Positions 20,707 to 29,058 of a DNA stretch of 60,219 bases are shown piece after piece. Made by a program: the position numbers and the translations under genes. This stretch comes from Lentzea kentuckyensis. GTDB taxonomy: Bacteria > Actinomycetota > Actinomycetes > Mycobacteriales > Pseudonocardiaceae. The DNA lies in assembly GCF_002150765.1 (NCBI RefSeq), contig NZ_MUYM01000009.1, positions 99,346 to 159,564 of the forward strand, written 5' to 3'. A model generated the notes under the pieces. The model had not been told where the DNA came from, did not search any database, and was given only the letters and a program-made list of their open reading frames with translations. The stretch's first letter is position 1. The number at the start of each line of letters is the position of its first letter.

Positions 20707-20741
20707 GCGGACAGCTTAGGACTGGCCGTACGCTGCGAGAC

Positions 20742-21818
20742 ATGTCGTCGTACGCCGCACGCCGAACCGCCCTGCGTCAGGAGCTCCAGGCCACGAACCT
20801 GGACGCGCTCCTCGTGACGAATCTGCTGAACGTCCGGTATCTCACCGGATTCACCGGATCGAACGCCGCCGTCCTGGTCGACGCGCAGGGCGACGACACC
20901 ACGGTGTTCTGCACCGACGGCCGTTATCTCACGCAGTCGCAGAAGCAGGTGCCCGACCTGGAACGGCTGATCGACCGGCCGTGCGACATCGCGCTGGCGA
21001 GCCGGGCCAAGGGCAGGCTCGGGTTCGAGAGCCACCACGTCACGGTGGACGGGCTGGACGCGCTCACCCAGACAGCAGAGAAGGCGGAGCTGCAGCGGGC
21101 GGGTGGCCTGGTCGAGAAGCTGCGGCTGGTCAAGGACGAGGTCGAGATCGAGGCGCTGCGGATGGCGTGCGCGGCGGCGGACCGGGCGCTGGCGGCGTTG
21201 ATCGGGCACGGCGGCCTGCGTGCGGGCCGGACCGAGCGCGAGGTCGCGCGCGAGTTGGAGGGCCGGATGCTCGACCACGGTGCGGAGGGCCCGTCGTTCT
21301 CCTCGATCGTGGCGTTCGGGGCGAACTCGGCGGTGCCGCACCACGCGCCGACCGACGCCGTGCTGCACCAGGGCGACCTCATCAAGCTCGACTTCGGCGC
21401 GCTCGTCGACGGCTACCACTCGGACATGACCCGCACGCTGGTGCTCGGCAAGCCCGCGGACTGGCAGCGCGAGTTGTACGACCTGGTCGCACGCTCACAG
21501 GCGGCCGGCCGCAACGCGCTGAAGCCGGGGGTGCGGCTGTGCGACGTCGACCACGCGTCGCGCGAGGTGATCGAGAAGGCGGGGCACGGGAACGAGTTCG
21601 TGCACGGCCTGGGCCACGGCGTCGGGCTGGAGATCCACGAGGCACCGGCGTTGTCGAAGGCGGGTGACGGTACACTTTCGGCCGGTATGGCGGTCACCGT
21701 CGAGCCCGGCGTCTACTTGTCGGGGCGGGGCGGGGTCCGCATCGAGGACACCCTCGTGGTGCGCGAAAGCGGGCCGGAGCTCCTCACCCTGACCACGAAG
21801 GAACTCGTGGTCGTCTGA
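20742..21818 (+). CDS. pepP: Xaa-Pro aminopeptidase (M24)
   Basis: A 358-residue M24 metallopeptidase that removes N-terminal residues before proline. The creatinase-like N-terminal domain (about 1-125) is followed by the pita-bread catalytic domain. The metal ligands appear as [20 protein letters not shown] (two Asp), [12 protein letters not shown] (His), and the Glu residues in VEPGVYL and VRIEDTLVV. Stop at 21818 is 31 bases before efp, so the two are likely co-transcribed, as in other actinobacteria. Confidence 0.93.
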   Translation: MSSYAARRTALRQELQATNLDALLVTNLLNVRYLTGFTGSNAAVLVDAQGDDTTVFCTDGRYLTQSQKQVPDLERLIDRPCDIALASRAKGRLGFESHHVTVDGLDALTQTAEKAELQRAGGLVEKLRLVKDEVEIEALRMACAAADRALAALIGHGGLRAGRTEREVARELEGRMLDHGAEGPSFSSIVAFGANSAVPHHAPTDAVLHQGDLIKLDFGALVDGYHSDMTRTLVLGKPADWQRELYDLVARSQAAGRNALKPGVRLCDVDHASREVIEKAGHGNEFVHGLGHGVGLEIHEAPALSKAGDGTLSAGMAVTVEPGVYLSGRGGVRIEDTLVVRESGPELLTLTTKELVVV

Positions 21819-21849
21819 CACCCCCGTCCAACACAGGAGAAATTCCACC

Positions 21850-22416
21850 GTGGCCACCACGAACGACCTGAAGAACGGCCTGGTGCTGAACCTCGACGGC
21901 CAGCTCTGGACCGTCACCGCGTTCCAGCACGTCAAGCCCGGCAAGGGTGGCGCCTTCGTGCGCACGACCCTCAAGCACGTGCTGACCGGGAAGGTCGTCG
22001 ACAAGACCTTCAACGCGGGCACCAAGGTCGACACCGCCACCGTGGACAAGCGCGGCATGACGTTCCTCTACAAGGACGGCGCCGACTTCATCTTCATGGA
22101 CGGCGACACCTACGACCAGATCCCGGTCCCCGGCGACACGGTTGGCGACGCCGCCAACTACATGCTGGAGAACCAGGAAGCCGTCGTCGCGATGCACGAG
22201 GGCGTGGCGCTGTTCATCGAACTCCCGACGTCGGTCGAGCTCGTCATCGAGCACACCGACCCCGGCCTGCAGGGCGACCGCTCCACCGGTGGCACCAAGC
22301 CCGCCCGCCTGGAGACCGGCGCCGAGATCCAGGTCCCGCTGTTCGTCACGACCGGTGAGAAGATCAAGGTCGACACCCGCGACGGTCGTTACCTCGGCCG
22401 CATCAGCGACAAGTAA
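21850..22416 (+). CDS. efp: translation elongation factor P
   Basis: A 188-residue EF-P, which binds ribosomes stalled at polyproline and promotes peptide bond formation. The tip loop reads [13 protein letters not shown] with the Lys that is modified in some bacteria; the second and third domains end [17 protein letters not shown]. The GTG start is preceded by AGGAGA. Its TAA shares its last base with the nusB ATG (TAATG). Confidence 0.97.
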   Translation: MATTNDLKNGLVLNLDGQLWTVTAFQHVKPGKGGAFVRTTLKHVLTGKVVDKTFNAGTKVDTATVDKRGMTFLYKDGADFIFMDGDTYDQIPVPGDTVGDAANYMLENQEAVVAMHEGVALFIELPTSVELVIEHTDPGLQGDRSTGGTKPARLETGAEIQVPLFVTTGEKIKVDTRDGRYLGRISDK

Positions 22417-22835
22417 TGGGCGCTCGTAGCAAGGCCCGCAAGCGCGCGGTCGACTTCCTCTACGAAGCCGACCTGCTGGGCAGCGACGCGGTGACGTTGC
22501 TCGCCTCGCGCGTCGGGTCTCCGGACGTGCCGCCGGTGAACGACTACACGGTGACCCTCGTCGAGGGCGTCACCGCACACCGTGCGCGCATCGACGACCT
22601 CATCTCCGAACACGCCGAGGGCTGGACCCTGCAGCGCATGCCGGCGGTCGACCGCGCGGTCCTGCGCATCGGCCTGTACGAGCTGCTGTGGGCGGCCGAC
22701 GTGCCGGACGCGGTGGCGATCGACGAGGCCGTGGAACTCGCCAAGGGCCTGTCCACGGACGACTCGCCGCGGTTCGTGAACGGTGTGCTCGGCCGGATCG
22801 CGGTCATCGCGGACCAGCTGCGCGCTGTTCTCTGA
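22416..22835 (+). CDS. nusB: transcription antitermination factor NusB
   Basis: A 139-residue NusB, a helical RNA-binding protein that acts with NusE (S10) at boxA for rRNA antitermination. Typical segments are SKARKRAVDFLYEADL at the N-terminus, LQRMPAVDRAVLRIGLYELLW in the middle, and AVELAKGLSTDDSPRFVNGVLG near the C-terminus. It overlaps the efp stop by one base and is followed by a strong terminator, so it ends the pepP-efp-nusB unit. Confidence 0.96.
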   Translation: MGARSKARKRAVDFLYEADLLGSDAVTLLASRVGSPDVPPVNDYTVTLVEGVTAHRARIDDLISEHAEGWTLQRMPAVDRAVLRIGLYELLWAADVPDAVAIDEAVELAKGLSTDDSPRFVNGVLGRIAVIADQLRAVL

Positions 22836-22847
22836 CGTTCTCCGTGA

Positions 22848-22879
22848 ACGGCCCGCTCGCCTCGGGGTGAGCGGGCCGT
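22848..22879 (+). terminator. strong hairpin terminator after nusB
   Basis: ACGGCCCGCTC (22848-22858) pairs perfectly with GAGCGGGCCGT (22869-22879) around a 10-base loop. It lies between the convergent nusB and HD genes and could serve both directions. There is no T-run, as is common in high-GC actinobacteria. Confidence 0.8.
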
Positions 22880-22886
22880 CCGGCGT

Positions 22887-23531
22887 TCAGTCGGTACGTG
22901 CCCAGCCGCGGCGCTCTCCCTCGTCGATCAGGTGCACGGCGGCGTCCCAGAGCGACGTCGACGCCTCACCGATCACGGCTTTGCGGCCGCGCACGGCGTT
23001 CGCGGTGACACCGGGCGTGTGCCAGGTACCGCCCTTCGCCATCCAGTTGAGCAACAGAGGTTGCAGCCGGTCCATGGCCTTCGCGAACCGCGCTTCCGGC
23101 GTCTTTCGCGCCTCGAACTCGTCCCACAGCTCGCGCAGGGCTCGCCCCGAATCGCCGGGCAGGATGCCGAACAACTGGTCCGCGGCGGCTTCTTCGCGTT
23201 CCTGCTGACTCACGCCGAGCTCGGTGTCGTAGATCGGCGTGTCTCCGGCGTAGATCTCGATGAGGTCGTGCACCACCACGAGCTTGATCGTGTGGCCGAC
23301 GTCGATCGGTTCGTCGGCGTACTCCGCGAGCACCATGACCATCAGCGCGAGGTGCCACGAGTGCTCCGCGTCGTTCTCCCGCCGCTCGGCCGCCGCGAGA
23401 GGGGATGCCCGCAGCACGGTCTTCAGCTTGTCCACCTCGATCAGGAACGTGAGGTGGTCGCGCAGCCGGTCGTCCAGACCGGACGGCAGCGGGTTGCGAT
23501 CGGCGAGGAGTTCTGCGTCGGAAGTGGTCAC
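22887..23531 (-). CDS. HD-domain hydrolase, YfbR/HDDC2-like
   Basis: A 214-residue HD-domain protein similar to YfbR/HDDC2 5'-deoxynucleotidases. The metal-binding residues are in RRENDAEHSWHLALM (His 57) and LVVVHDLIEIYAGD (His 88, Asp 89), with a further helix carrying ARFAKAMDRLQPLLLN and its conserved Asp. It begins at GTG 23531, 12 bases after the end of the oxidoreductase gene on the same strand, so the two may be co-transcribed. Nucleotide dephosphorylation is expected by family; the substrate is not shown. Confidence 0.87.
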   Translation of the reverse strand: MTTSDAELLADRNPLPSGLDDRLRDHLTFLIEVDKLKTVLRASPLAAAERRENDAEHSWHLALMVMVLAEYADEPIDVGHTIKLVVVHDLIEIYAGDTPIYDTELGVSQQEREEAAADQLFGILPGDSGRALRELWDEFEARKTPEARFAKAMDRLQPLLLNWMAKGGTWHTPGVTANAVRGRKAVIGEASTSLWDAAVHLIDEGERRGWARTD

Positions 23532-23543
23532 CTCGCCAGCATC

Positions 23544-24245
23544 TCAGCCTGCCAGGAACTCCTCCCATGTGCGGGTTCCGTGGTCGCCGTCCAACGTCAG
23601 GTTCTGCCCGCCCCGATAGGCCTTCCCGGCCTTGCCCGGCAGCCGCACCGGCACGGTGAGACGGCGCTTTCCCGCGGTGGTCAGGTAGTCCTGCACGAGC
23701 TGCTTCATCTCGTAGACCGCGGGTCCGGCGATGTCCGTGACGCGTCCGGCAGGCGTACCGAGGGCGAGTTCCACGATCCGCGCGGCCACGTCGCGTACGT
23801 CGACCGGCTGCAGGCGCATGCCCGGCACCGGCACGATCGGCAGCTTCGCGAGGCCTCGCACCATGGTCAGCGTGAGGTCGTGGAACTGGGCGGCGCGCAG
23901 GATCGTGAACGGGATCCCCGAGCCGGCGATCTCTTCCTCGCAGACGAGTTTGGTGCGCAGCCAGGCCAGCGGCACGGTGTCCGCGCCGATCACCGAGATG
24001 TAGACGAAGTGACGCACGCCCGCACACGCCGCGAGCAGGTTGCGGGTCGCGCAGTCGTCGCCCTTCTGGCCACCGGCGAGGTGCACCACGACGTCGGCGT
24101 CGATCCGGGGGACGTCGCCAGCCAGCAGGTCGCAGGCGATGTCGCCGTGCCTGCTCAGCGTCGTGACCTCCGCGCCGGCCGCGCGCAGCAGGGGCACCAC
24201 GTGCCGGCCGAGAGTGCCGGTGCCGCCGGTGACGAGGATCTTCAT
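23544..24245 (-). CDS. NAD(P)-binding oxidoreductase/epimerase, NmrA-like
   Basis: A 233-residue atypical short-chain dehydrogenase. The Rossmann motif is VTGGTGTLGRHVV at residues 5-17, followed by VVHLAGG and the segment FVYISVIGADTVPL; the usual catalytic Tyr-X3-Lys is not obvious, as in NmrA-type members. It is divergent from an ECF41-type sigma factor, and ECF41 sigmas characteristically control one adjacent carboxymuconolactone decarboxylase, oxidoreductase or epimerase gene. A matching promoter lies 31 bases upstream. This is therefore the likely target of that sigma factor. The substrate is unknown. Confidence 0.87.
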   Translation of the reverse strand: MKILVTGGTGTLGRHVVPLLRAAGAEVTTLSRHGDIACDLLAGDVPRIDADVVVHLAGGQKGDDCATRNLLAACAGVRHFVYISVIGADTVPLAWLRTKLVCEEEIAGSGIPFTILRAAQFHDLTLTMVRGLAKLPIVPVPGMRLQPVDVRDVAARIVELALGTPAGRVTDIAGPAVYEMKQLVQDYLTTAGKRRLTVPVRLPGKAGKAYRGGQNLTLDGDHGTRTWEEFLAG

Positions 24246-24276
24246 GGTTACCCTCCAAGTGAGTCGTTGCCCGGTC

Positions 24277-24303
24277 GACCCGGCGGCGCTCGGGAACGTG
24301 ACA
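24277..24303 (-). promoter_or_regulatory. putative ECF41-type promoter
   Basis: On the minus strand TGTCACG, 16 bases, then GGTC. The reported ECF41 consensus is TGTCACA-N16-CGTC, so two of eleven informative positions differ and the spacing is exact. The element ends 31 bases before the oxidoreductase start and lies in the 87-base gap shared with the sigma factor gene. Confidence 0.7.
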
Positions 24304-24332
24304 CGGTGTGTGCCAGGCCACAGGGGGAAGTT

Positions 24333-25142
24333 GTGATCGCGCAGTTCGAGCAGGAGCGTCCGCGGTTGCGGGCGGTCGCCCACCGGATGCTGGGCTCGTT
24401 CGCCGAGGCCGACGACGCGCTGCAGGAGGCGTGGCTCCGGGTCGAGCGCGCCGACACGAGCACGGTGGAGAACCCGGCGGCCTGGCTCACCACCGTGGTC
24501 GGCCGGGTGTGCCTGAACATGTTGCGCGACCGGCGAGAGCACGCGTTCGAGATGCCGGACCCGGTGATCGACACGCGGGAGGAGCCCGAGCACCAGGCCG
24601 TGGCCAGGGACGAGGTCGGGCTGGCGATGCTGATCGTGCTGGACACCTTGAAGCCCGATGAACGGTTGGCGTTCGTGTTGCACGACATGTTCGCCGTGCC
24701 GTTCGACGACATCGCGCCGTTGATCGACAAGACGCCCACGACCACACGCCAGCTCGCGTCCCGTGCGCGCAAACGCGTGCAGGACCGGCCGCAGCCCAAC
24801 GTCGACCTGCCGAAGCAGCGGGAAGTGGTGCAGGCGTTCCTCAAGGCGTCGAAGGAAGGCGACCTGGAGGGCCTGGTCTCGGTCCTGCACCCGGACGTCG
24901 TGCTGCGCGCGGGGGCCCTGGAGGTCATCGGCGGACGCACGGTGGCCGGTCGGGCCAGCATGTTCCGCAAGTTCGCCACGACGGCGGAGGTCCAGTTCGC
25001 GGTCATCGGTGGCGAGGCCGGCTTCGTCAGCTGGGTCGGCGGTGTGCTGTTCTCGGTCATGGCCTTCACCGTTCGCGACGGGCGAATCGCCGCGATCCAC
25101 GTGATCCAGGACAGGGACCAACTTGCCGCGCTTGTGCCGTGA
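24333..25142 (+). CDS. ECF sigma factor with SnoaL-like C-terminal domain (ECF41-like)
   Basis: A 269-residue sigma factor. Region 2 starts FEQERPRLRAVAHRMLGSFAEADDALQE, region 4 covers roughly 105-160 (LKPDERLAFVLHDMFAVPFDDIAPLI), and a SnoaL-like domain follows (about 170-265, ending VIQDRDQLAALVP). ECF41 proteins use this C-terminal domain in place of a separate anti-sigma factor. The DGGG motif described for ECF41 is not obvious here (GALEVIGGRTVAGR takes its place), so this may be a variant or a neighbouring SnoaL-type group. GTG with GGGGGA upstream is chosen as start. It faces the oxidoreductase gene and its ECF41-like promoter. Confidence 0.85.
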   Translation: MIAQFEQERPRLRAVAHRMLGSFAEADDALQEAWLRVERADTSTVENPAAWLTTVVGRVCLNMLRDRREHAFEMPDPVIDTREEPEHQAVARDEVGLAMLIVLDTLKPDERLAFVLHDMFAVPFDDIAPLIDKTPTTTRQLASRARKRVQDRPQPNVDLPKQREVVQAFLKASKEGDLEGLVSVLHPDVVLRAGALEVIGGRTVAGRASMFRKFATTAEVQFAVIGGEAGFVSWVGGVLFSVMAFTVRDGRIAAIHVIQDRDQLAALVP

Positions 25143-25206
25143 GTGGCACGGCTCACTCGGAAAGGGTGACAGGACGGTGTCGCGGACGGGTGCGAACGTC
25201 CGCGGC

Positions 25207-26040
25207 ATGAAACTCACCGATGAGGACTGCCTCGCCGAAACCCTGGAGTTCACCAGGAGGTTCCAGCCGCGGGAGGCACCGCTGGACGTCCTGCGCCGCA
25301 ACCGGCTCGGTGGCGACACCCCGCCGGTGCGGCTGCCGCAGGGCCGGGACCGCGTCGTCGCGGGTGTGCCGGTCAGGGTGTTCACGCCGGACCACGTTGA
25401 TGGCGTCTACCTGCACGTTCACGGCGGCGGCTGGTCGTTCGGCTCTGCGGACGGGCAGGACGAGCGGTTGTGGAGGCTGGCCGAAGAGGCGCGGCTGGCC
25501 GTGGTGAGCGTCGAGTACCGCCTGGCGCCCGAGCACCCGTTCCCCGCCGCGCCCGACGACTGCGAGGCGGTCGCGCGGTGGCTGGCCGAGCACGCCGAGG
25601 CCGAGTTCGGCACGAGCAGGCTGCTGATCGGTGGTGAGTCGGCGGGCGCGCACCTGAGCGTCCTGACGTTGCTGCGCCTGCCAGGGGTTTTCCGGGCGGC
25701 GAACCTGGTGTTCGGTGCGTACGACCTGTCGAAGCCCGGCACCGACAGGTTGAAACGCACGTATGAGCAGTTCGCCCCGAAGATGACCGCCGAGCAGCGC
25801 CGAGCCCCCGAGATCTCGCCGGTGTTCGCCGATCTGACCGGCCTGCCGCCCGCTCGGATCGTCGTCGGCGCCGAAGATCCGCTGCTCGAAGACTCCCTCT
25901 CCCTGGCCCAGCGGTGGCAGGCGTCCGTGCGGCTGAGCGTTGTCGCCGGCGCGATCCACGGCTTCACGCTGTATCCGCTGACGATCACCGAACGGGAGCT
26001 GCGACGCGAGCGGGAGTTCTTGGCAGGATCGGGGTGGTGA
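25207..26040 (+). CDS. alpha/beta hydrolase, hormone-sensitive lipase family
   Basis: A 277-residue esterase. The oxyanion hole is HGGG at 72-75, the nucleophile elbow GESAG places Ser 145, and Asp 224 (GAEDPLLEDS) and His 251 (GAIHGFTLYPL) complete the triad. There is no signal peptide, so it acts in the cytosol on small acyl esters. The start ATG at 25207 is chosen by homology. The stop overlaps the GTG of the following WYL regulator by four bases (GTGA), which suggests the regulator acts on this unit. Confidence 0.9.
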   Translation: MKLTDEDCLAETLEFTRRFQPREAPLDVLRRNRLGGDTPPVRLPQGRDRVVAGVPVRVFTPDHVDGVYLHVHGGGWSFGSADGQDERLWRLAEEARLAVVSVEYRLAPEHPFPAAPDDCEAVARWLAEHAEAEFGTSRLLIGGESAGAHLSVLTLLRLPGVFRAANLVFGAYDLSKPGTDRLKRTYEQFAPKMTAEQRRAPEISPVFADLTGLPPARIVVGAEDPLLEDSLSLAQRWQASVRLSVVAGAIHGFTLYPLTITERELRREREFLAGSGW

Positions 26041-26807
26041 ACCGCACCGCCCGGCTTTACGCGCTGGTGGAGGAGTTGCGCGCGGCGGCGCCGAGATCGT
26101 TGACGGTCGCGGCCCTCGCCGCACGGCTCGACGTCAGCACACGGACCGTGCAACGCGACTTGCAGGCGTTGATGGAGACCGGCGTCCCGGTACGGATCAC
26201 GTCGGGGCGCGGCGGAGGCTGGTCGATCGACCCGGCGATGACCCTGCCACCGATCCACTTCACCCCGGACGAGGCATCGGTGCTGGCCGCCGCGCTCGCC
26301 GGGGCCGACGGCTCGAATGCCGCCCGCACGGCGTTCCAGAAGATCGCGGCGGTGTTGAACGGTCCCGCGACCGCCGCGGCCGGTGAACTCGCCGCCCGCA
26401 TCGTCGCTCTGCCGTCCCGCACGGATGCTCAGGTCCGTGCGGCGGTCCACCAGGCGCTGGCCACGAACACGGTGCTGTGCCTGACCTACGTCGACGCGGC
26501 TGGGCGGGAAACCGATCGCCTGGTGGAACCCGCCGGGCTGCTCACCACCGACGGCCGGTGGTACCTGATCGCGTGGTGCCGGACCCGGCGGGCCGGTCGT
26601 GGCTTCCGGCTGGATCGGATCATCTCGGCGGTGACCACCCGTGAGCATGCACAGCGTCACGATCTGAGCGAGCTGCTGCGCGGTTCGACCGCCGCCCACG
26701 CCACCCGTCCGGCGACGCTGGACCCCCTGAATGCAGCAATGGCCCCCTCGACGTCCTCAGGGCGACTAACAGGACGTGAGGGAGCCACTACTCCGAACGG
26801 GAAGTGA
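26037..26807 (+). CDS. WYL-domain transcriptional regulator
   Basis: A 256-residue regulator with an N-terminal DeoR-like helix-turn-helix (VAALAARLDVSTRTVQRDLQAL, residues about 20-45) and a C-terminal WYL domain (VLCLTYVDAAGRETDRLVEP, then DGRWYLIAWCR with the Trp-Tyr-Leu). The start overlaps the esterase stop. The last 30 or so codons, after DLSELLRG, lie outside the domain, and the DNA there folds into a large hairpin, so the natural C-terminus may have been altered. Ligand unknown; other WYL proteins sense nucleotides or small molecules. Confidence 0.85.
   Translation: MNRTARLYALVEELRAAAPRSLTVAALAARLDVSTRTVQRDLQALMETGVPVRITSGRGGGWSIDPAMTLPPIHFTPDEASVLAAALAGADGSNAARTAFQKIAAVLNGPATAAAGELAARIVALPSRTDAQVRAAVHQALATNTVLCLTYVDAAGRETDRLVEPAGLLTTDGRWYLIAWCRTRRAGRGFRLDRIISAVTTREHAQRHDLSELLRGSTAAHATRPATLDPLNAAMAPSTSSGRLTGREGATTPNGK
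26745..26782 (+). terminator. long hairpin between convergent WYL and bldD genes
   Basis: CCCTCGACGTCCT (26745-26757) pairs with AGGACGTGAGGG (26771-26782), 12 base pairs with one bulged G, around a 13-base loop; GGC at 26741-26743 and GCC at 26784-26786 can extend it. It overlaps the end of the WYL gene and is 29 bases before the bldD stop. A bidirectional terminator or palindromic insertion is likely. Confidence 0.55.
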
Positions 26808-26810
26808 AGC

Positions 26811-27299
26811 TCAGTCTTCCTTGGCGGGACGGGCCTCGGGGGGAAGCACGCCCCAGTCGATGAGCTGCTCGGTGAGCTCGCCCGGCGTCATGTCGTAGAT
26901 GATCGCCAGCGAACGCAGGTCCTCGGTGCGGATGGAGAGGACCTTGCCGTTGTAGTCGCCGCGCTGCGACTGGATGGTCGCGGCGTAGCGGGCCAGGGGG
27001 CCGACCTTCTCGACCGGCAGCTGCTGGAGCCGTTCCAGGTTGATCACGATCTTGGTGGCCGGCTCGGCACCCGACGGTACGCGGCCCTCGGGCAGGAGCT
27101 CGGCGACGGGAACCCCGTAGAAGTCGGCCAGTTCGGCCAGCTTCTGCACGGTCACCGCGCGGTCACCGCGCTCGTACGAGCCGACGACCACGGCCTTCCA
27201 GCGACCGCCGGACTTCTGCTCGACGCCGTGCAGGGACAGGCCCTGCTGCTGGCGGATAGCGCGGAGCTTGGCCCCCAGCGCCTTGGCGTAGTCGCCCAT
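26811..27299 (-). CDS. bldD: developmental regulator BldD
   Basis: A 162-residue BldD, which in streptomycetes dimerises around a tetramer of cyclic di-GMP and represses sporulation genes. The N-terminal Xre-type helix-turn-helix covers residues 3-70 (KLRAIRQQQGLSLHGVEQKS, VGSYERGDRAVTVQKL). The C-terminal domain carries the c-di-GMP signature RGD-X8-RTED (residues 113-127), close to the reported RGD-X8-RQDD. The start is ATG 27299, divergent from pyrR. Its position beside pyrR is typical of actinobacteria. Its presence argues for a differentiating host. Confidence 0.95.
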   Translation of the reverse strand: MGDYAKALGAKLRAIRQQQGLSLHGVEQKSGGRWKAVVVGSYERGDRAVTVQKLAELADFYGVPVAELLPEGRVPSGAEPATKIVINLERLQQLPVEKVGPLARYAATIQSQRGDYNGKVLSIRTEDLRSLAIIYDMTPGELTEQLIDWGVLPPEARPAKED

Positions 27300-27370
27300 G
27301 TGGCGGTTCTCCGTTCATTCGCCCCGTCAGCAGTACGGGCGTGCTGCGGGGAGGCTTAGATCGATACGCA

Positions 27371-27385
27371 GAGTAATGATTACTC
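27371..27385. promoter_or_regulatory. 15-bp palindrome upstream of bldD
   Basis: GAGTAATGATTACTC is a perfect odd palindrome 72-86 bases upstream of the bldD start, in the 257-base gap to pyrR. It is AT-rich against a 70% GC background and is a candidate operator or promoter element. It does not match the published BldD box well. Confidence 0.45.
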
Positions 27386-27510
27386 GCCGTGGTCGGCAGG
27401 TCAAGCTGATCTCGGGGAGAGACGCTCGCCACGCGGGCGACACCACTCGGACGGCTGACCGTCCGTAGGTGATACGGTGCAGGTCAGCCTGGTTGTTACC
27501 AGGTGTCCGA

Positions 27511-27541
27511 CGTCCTTTAAGGACCCGTCCAGTGAGGCGGG
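27511..27541 (+). promoter_or_regulatory. PyrR-binding leader hairpin
   Basis: CCCG (27524-27527) and CGGG (27538-27541) form a stem whose loop is TCCAGTGAGG, matching the PyrR-binding loop consensus UCCAGNGAGG known from Bacillus and mycobacterial pyr leaders. A second hairpin, GTCCT TTA AGGAC (27512-27524), lies just upstream. The loop ends six bases before the AAGGAGGT of pyrR, so PyrR-UMP binding could block translation initiation. Confidence 0.75.
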
Positions 27542-27556
27542 GAAGGAGGTCCAGCC

Positions 27557-28129
27557 GTGGCGTCACGTCAACGTGGCGCGACGGATCCGGCCGGGGATCG
27601 CGAGATCCTGTCGGCCGGTGATGTCGCGCGCACTGTCGCCCGAATGGCCCATCAGATCATCGAGAAGACCGCTCTCGATGCACCGAGCGCACCCGACGTC
27701 GTCTTGATGGGTATTCCCAGCCGGGGAGCCCCCCTCGCACGCCGTCTGGCCGCTAAGATCGCCGAATTTTCCGGCCGCCAGGTGCACGAAGGCACTCTGG
27801 ACATCACGCTCTACCGCGACGACCTCCGCCGTGGCCCGACGAGGCCGCTGGAGACGACGAAGCTGCCCGAGGGCGGCATCGACGACAAGCTCGTCGTGCT
27901 CGTGGACGACGTGCTGTTCTCCGGTCGCACCATCCGCGCCGCGCTCGACGCCCTGCGCGACCACGGCCGTCCCCGCGCGGTGCAGCTCGCCGTGCTGGTC
28001 GACCGCGGCCACCGCGAACTGCCGATCCGCGCGGACTACGTCGGCAAGAACCTCCCGACGTCCAAGAACGAGGACGTCGTCGTCATGCTCGACGAGTTCG
28101 ACGGCCGCGACGGAGTGGTGCTGAAGTGA
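27557..28129 (+). CDS. pyrR: bifunctional pyr operon regulator/uracil phosphoribosyltransferase
   Basis: A 190-residue PyrR. The PRPP-binding motif is [19 protein letters not shown], preceded by the conserved segment [19 protein letters not shown] and followed by [19 protein letters not shown]. The start GTG has a strong AAGGAGGT. PyrR binds its own leader when UMP is abundant; the matching loop is directly upstream. First gene of pyrR-pyrB-pyrC-(PH)-carA-carB-pyrF, each overlapping the next by four bases or one base. Confidence 0.96.
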   Translation: MASRQRGATDPAGDREILSAGDVARTVARMAHQIIEKTALDAPSAPDVVLMGIPSRGAPLARRLAAKIAEFSGRQVHEGTLDITLYRDDLRRGPTRPLETTKLPEGGIDDKLVVLVDDVLFSGRTIRAALDALRDHGRPRAVQLAVLVDRGHRELPIRADYVGKNLPTSKNEDVVVMLDEFDGRDGVVLK

Positions 28130-29058
28130 AGCACCTGCTCTCCACGGACGGCCTCGACCGCGATCAGGCCATCGCGATCCTCGACACCGCCGACCGCCTG
28201 AAGCAGGCGCTGCTCGGCCGCGAGGTCCGCAAGCTGCCGACGTTGCGCGGACGCACCGTGATCACGATGTTCTACGAGAACAGCACCCGGACGCGGGTGT
28301 CGTTCGAGATCGCGGGCAAGTGGATGTCGGCCGACGTGATCAACGTCAGCAGCTCCGGTTCCAGCGTCAGCAAGGGCGAGTCGCTGCGGGACACCGCGCT
28401 CACGTTGCAGGCCGCCGGCGCGGACTGCGTGATCGTGCGGCACCCGGCGTCCGGTGCGGCCCACCGGCTCGCGGGCTGGCTCAAGCACACGAACACGTCC
28501 GTCGTGAACGCGGGCGACGGCATGCACGAGCACCCGACGCAGGCGCTGCTCGACGCCGCCACGTTGCGCGACCGCCTCGGCAGCCTCGACGGCCGCCGCG
28601 TCGCGATCGTCGGCGACGTCCTGCACAGCCGGGTCGCGCGGTCGAACGTGCACCTGCTGACCACGCTCGGTGCCGAGGTCACGCTGGTGTCCCCGCCCAC
28701 GCTCCTGCCCACGGGCGTGGAGAAGTGGCCGGTCACGGTCTCGCACGAGATCGACAGCGTGCTGGCGTCGCAGGACGCGGTGATGTTGCTGCGCGTGCAG
28801 GCCGAACGGATGCACGGCGGGTTCTTCCCGAGCGCCCGCGAGTACTCGATCGCCTACGGCCTCAACGAACGCCGCCTGAAGCTGCTGCCAGACCACGCCG
28901 TCGTGCTGCACCCCGGCCCGATGCTGCGCGGCATGGAGATCGCCTCCGTCGTCGCCGACAGCCCGCAGGCCGCCATCACCGAGCAGGTCCGCAACGGTGT
29001 CCACGTGCGCATGGCCGTGCTGTACCACTTGCTCGCCCACGAGGAGGAAAACGCGTGA
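28126..29058 (+). CDS. pyrB: aspartate carbamoyltransferase catalytic subunit
   Basis: A 310-residue ATCase making carbamoyl-aspartate. The carbamoyl-phosphate site is [13 protein letters not shown], the 80s-loop region is [16 protein letters not shown], and [11 protein letters not shown] lies near the C-terminus. GTG overlaps the pyrR stop; its TGA overlaps the pyrC GTG. No regulatory pyrI is present, as usual in actinobacteria. Confidence 0.97.
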   Translation: MKHLLSTDGLDRDQAIAILDTADRLKQALLGREVRKLPTLRGRTVITMFYENSTRTRVSFEIAGKWMSADVINVSSSGSSVSKGESLRDTALTLQAAGADCVIVRHPASGAAHRLAGWLKHTNTSVVNAGDGMHEHPTQALLDAATLRDRLGSLDGRRVAIVGDVLHSRVARSNVHLLTTLGAEVTLVSPPTLLPTGVEKWPVTVSHEIDSVLASQDAVMLLRVQAERMHGGFFPSAREYSIAYGLNERRLKLLPDHAVVLHPGPMLRGMEIASVVADSPQAAITEQVRNGVHVRMAVLYHLLAHEEENA

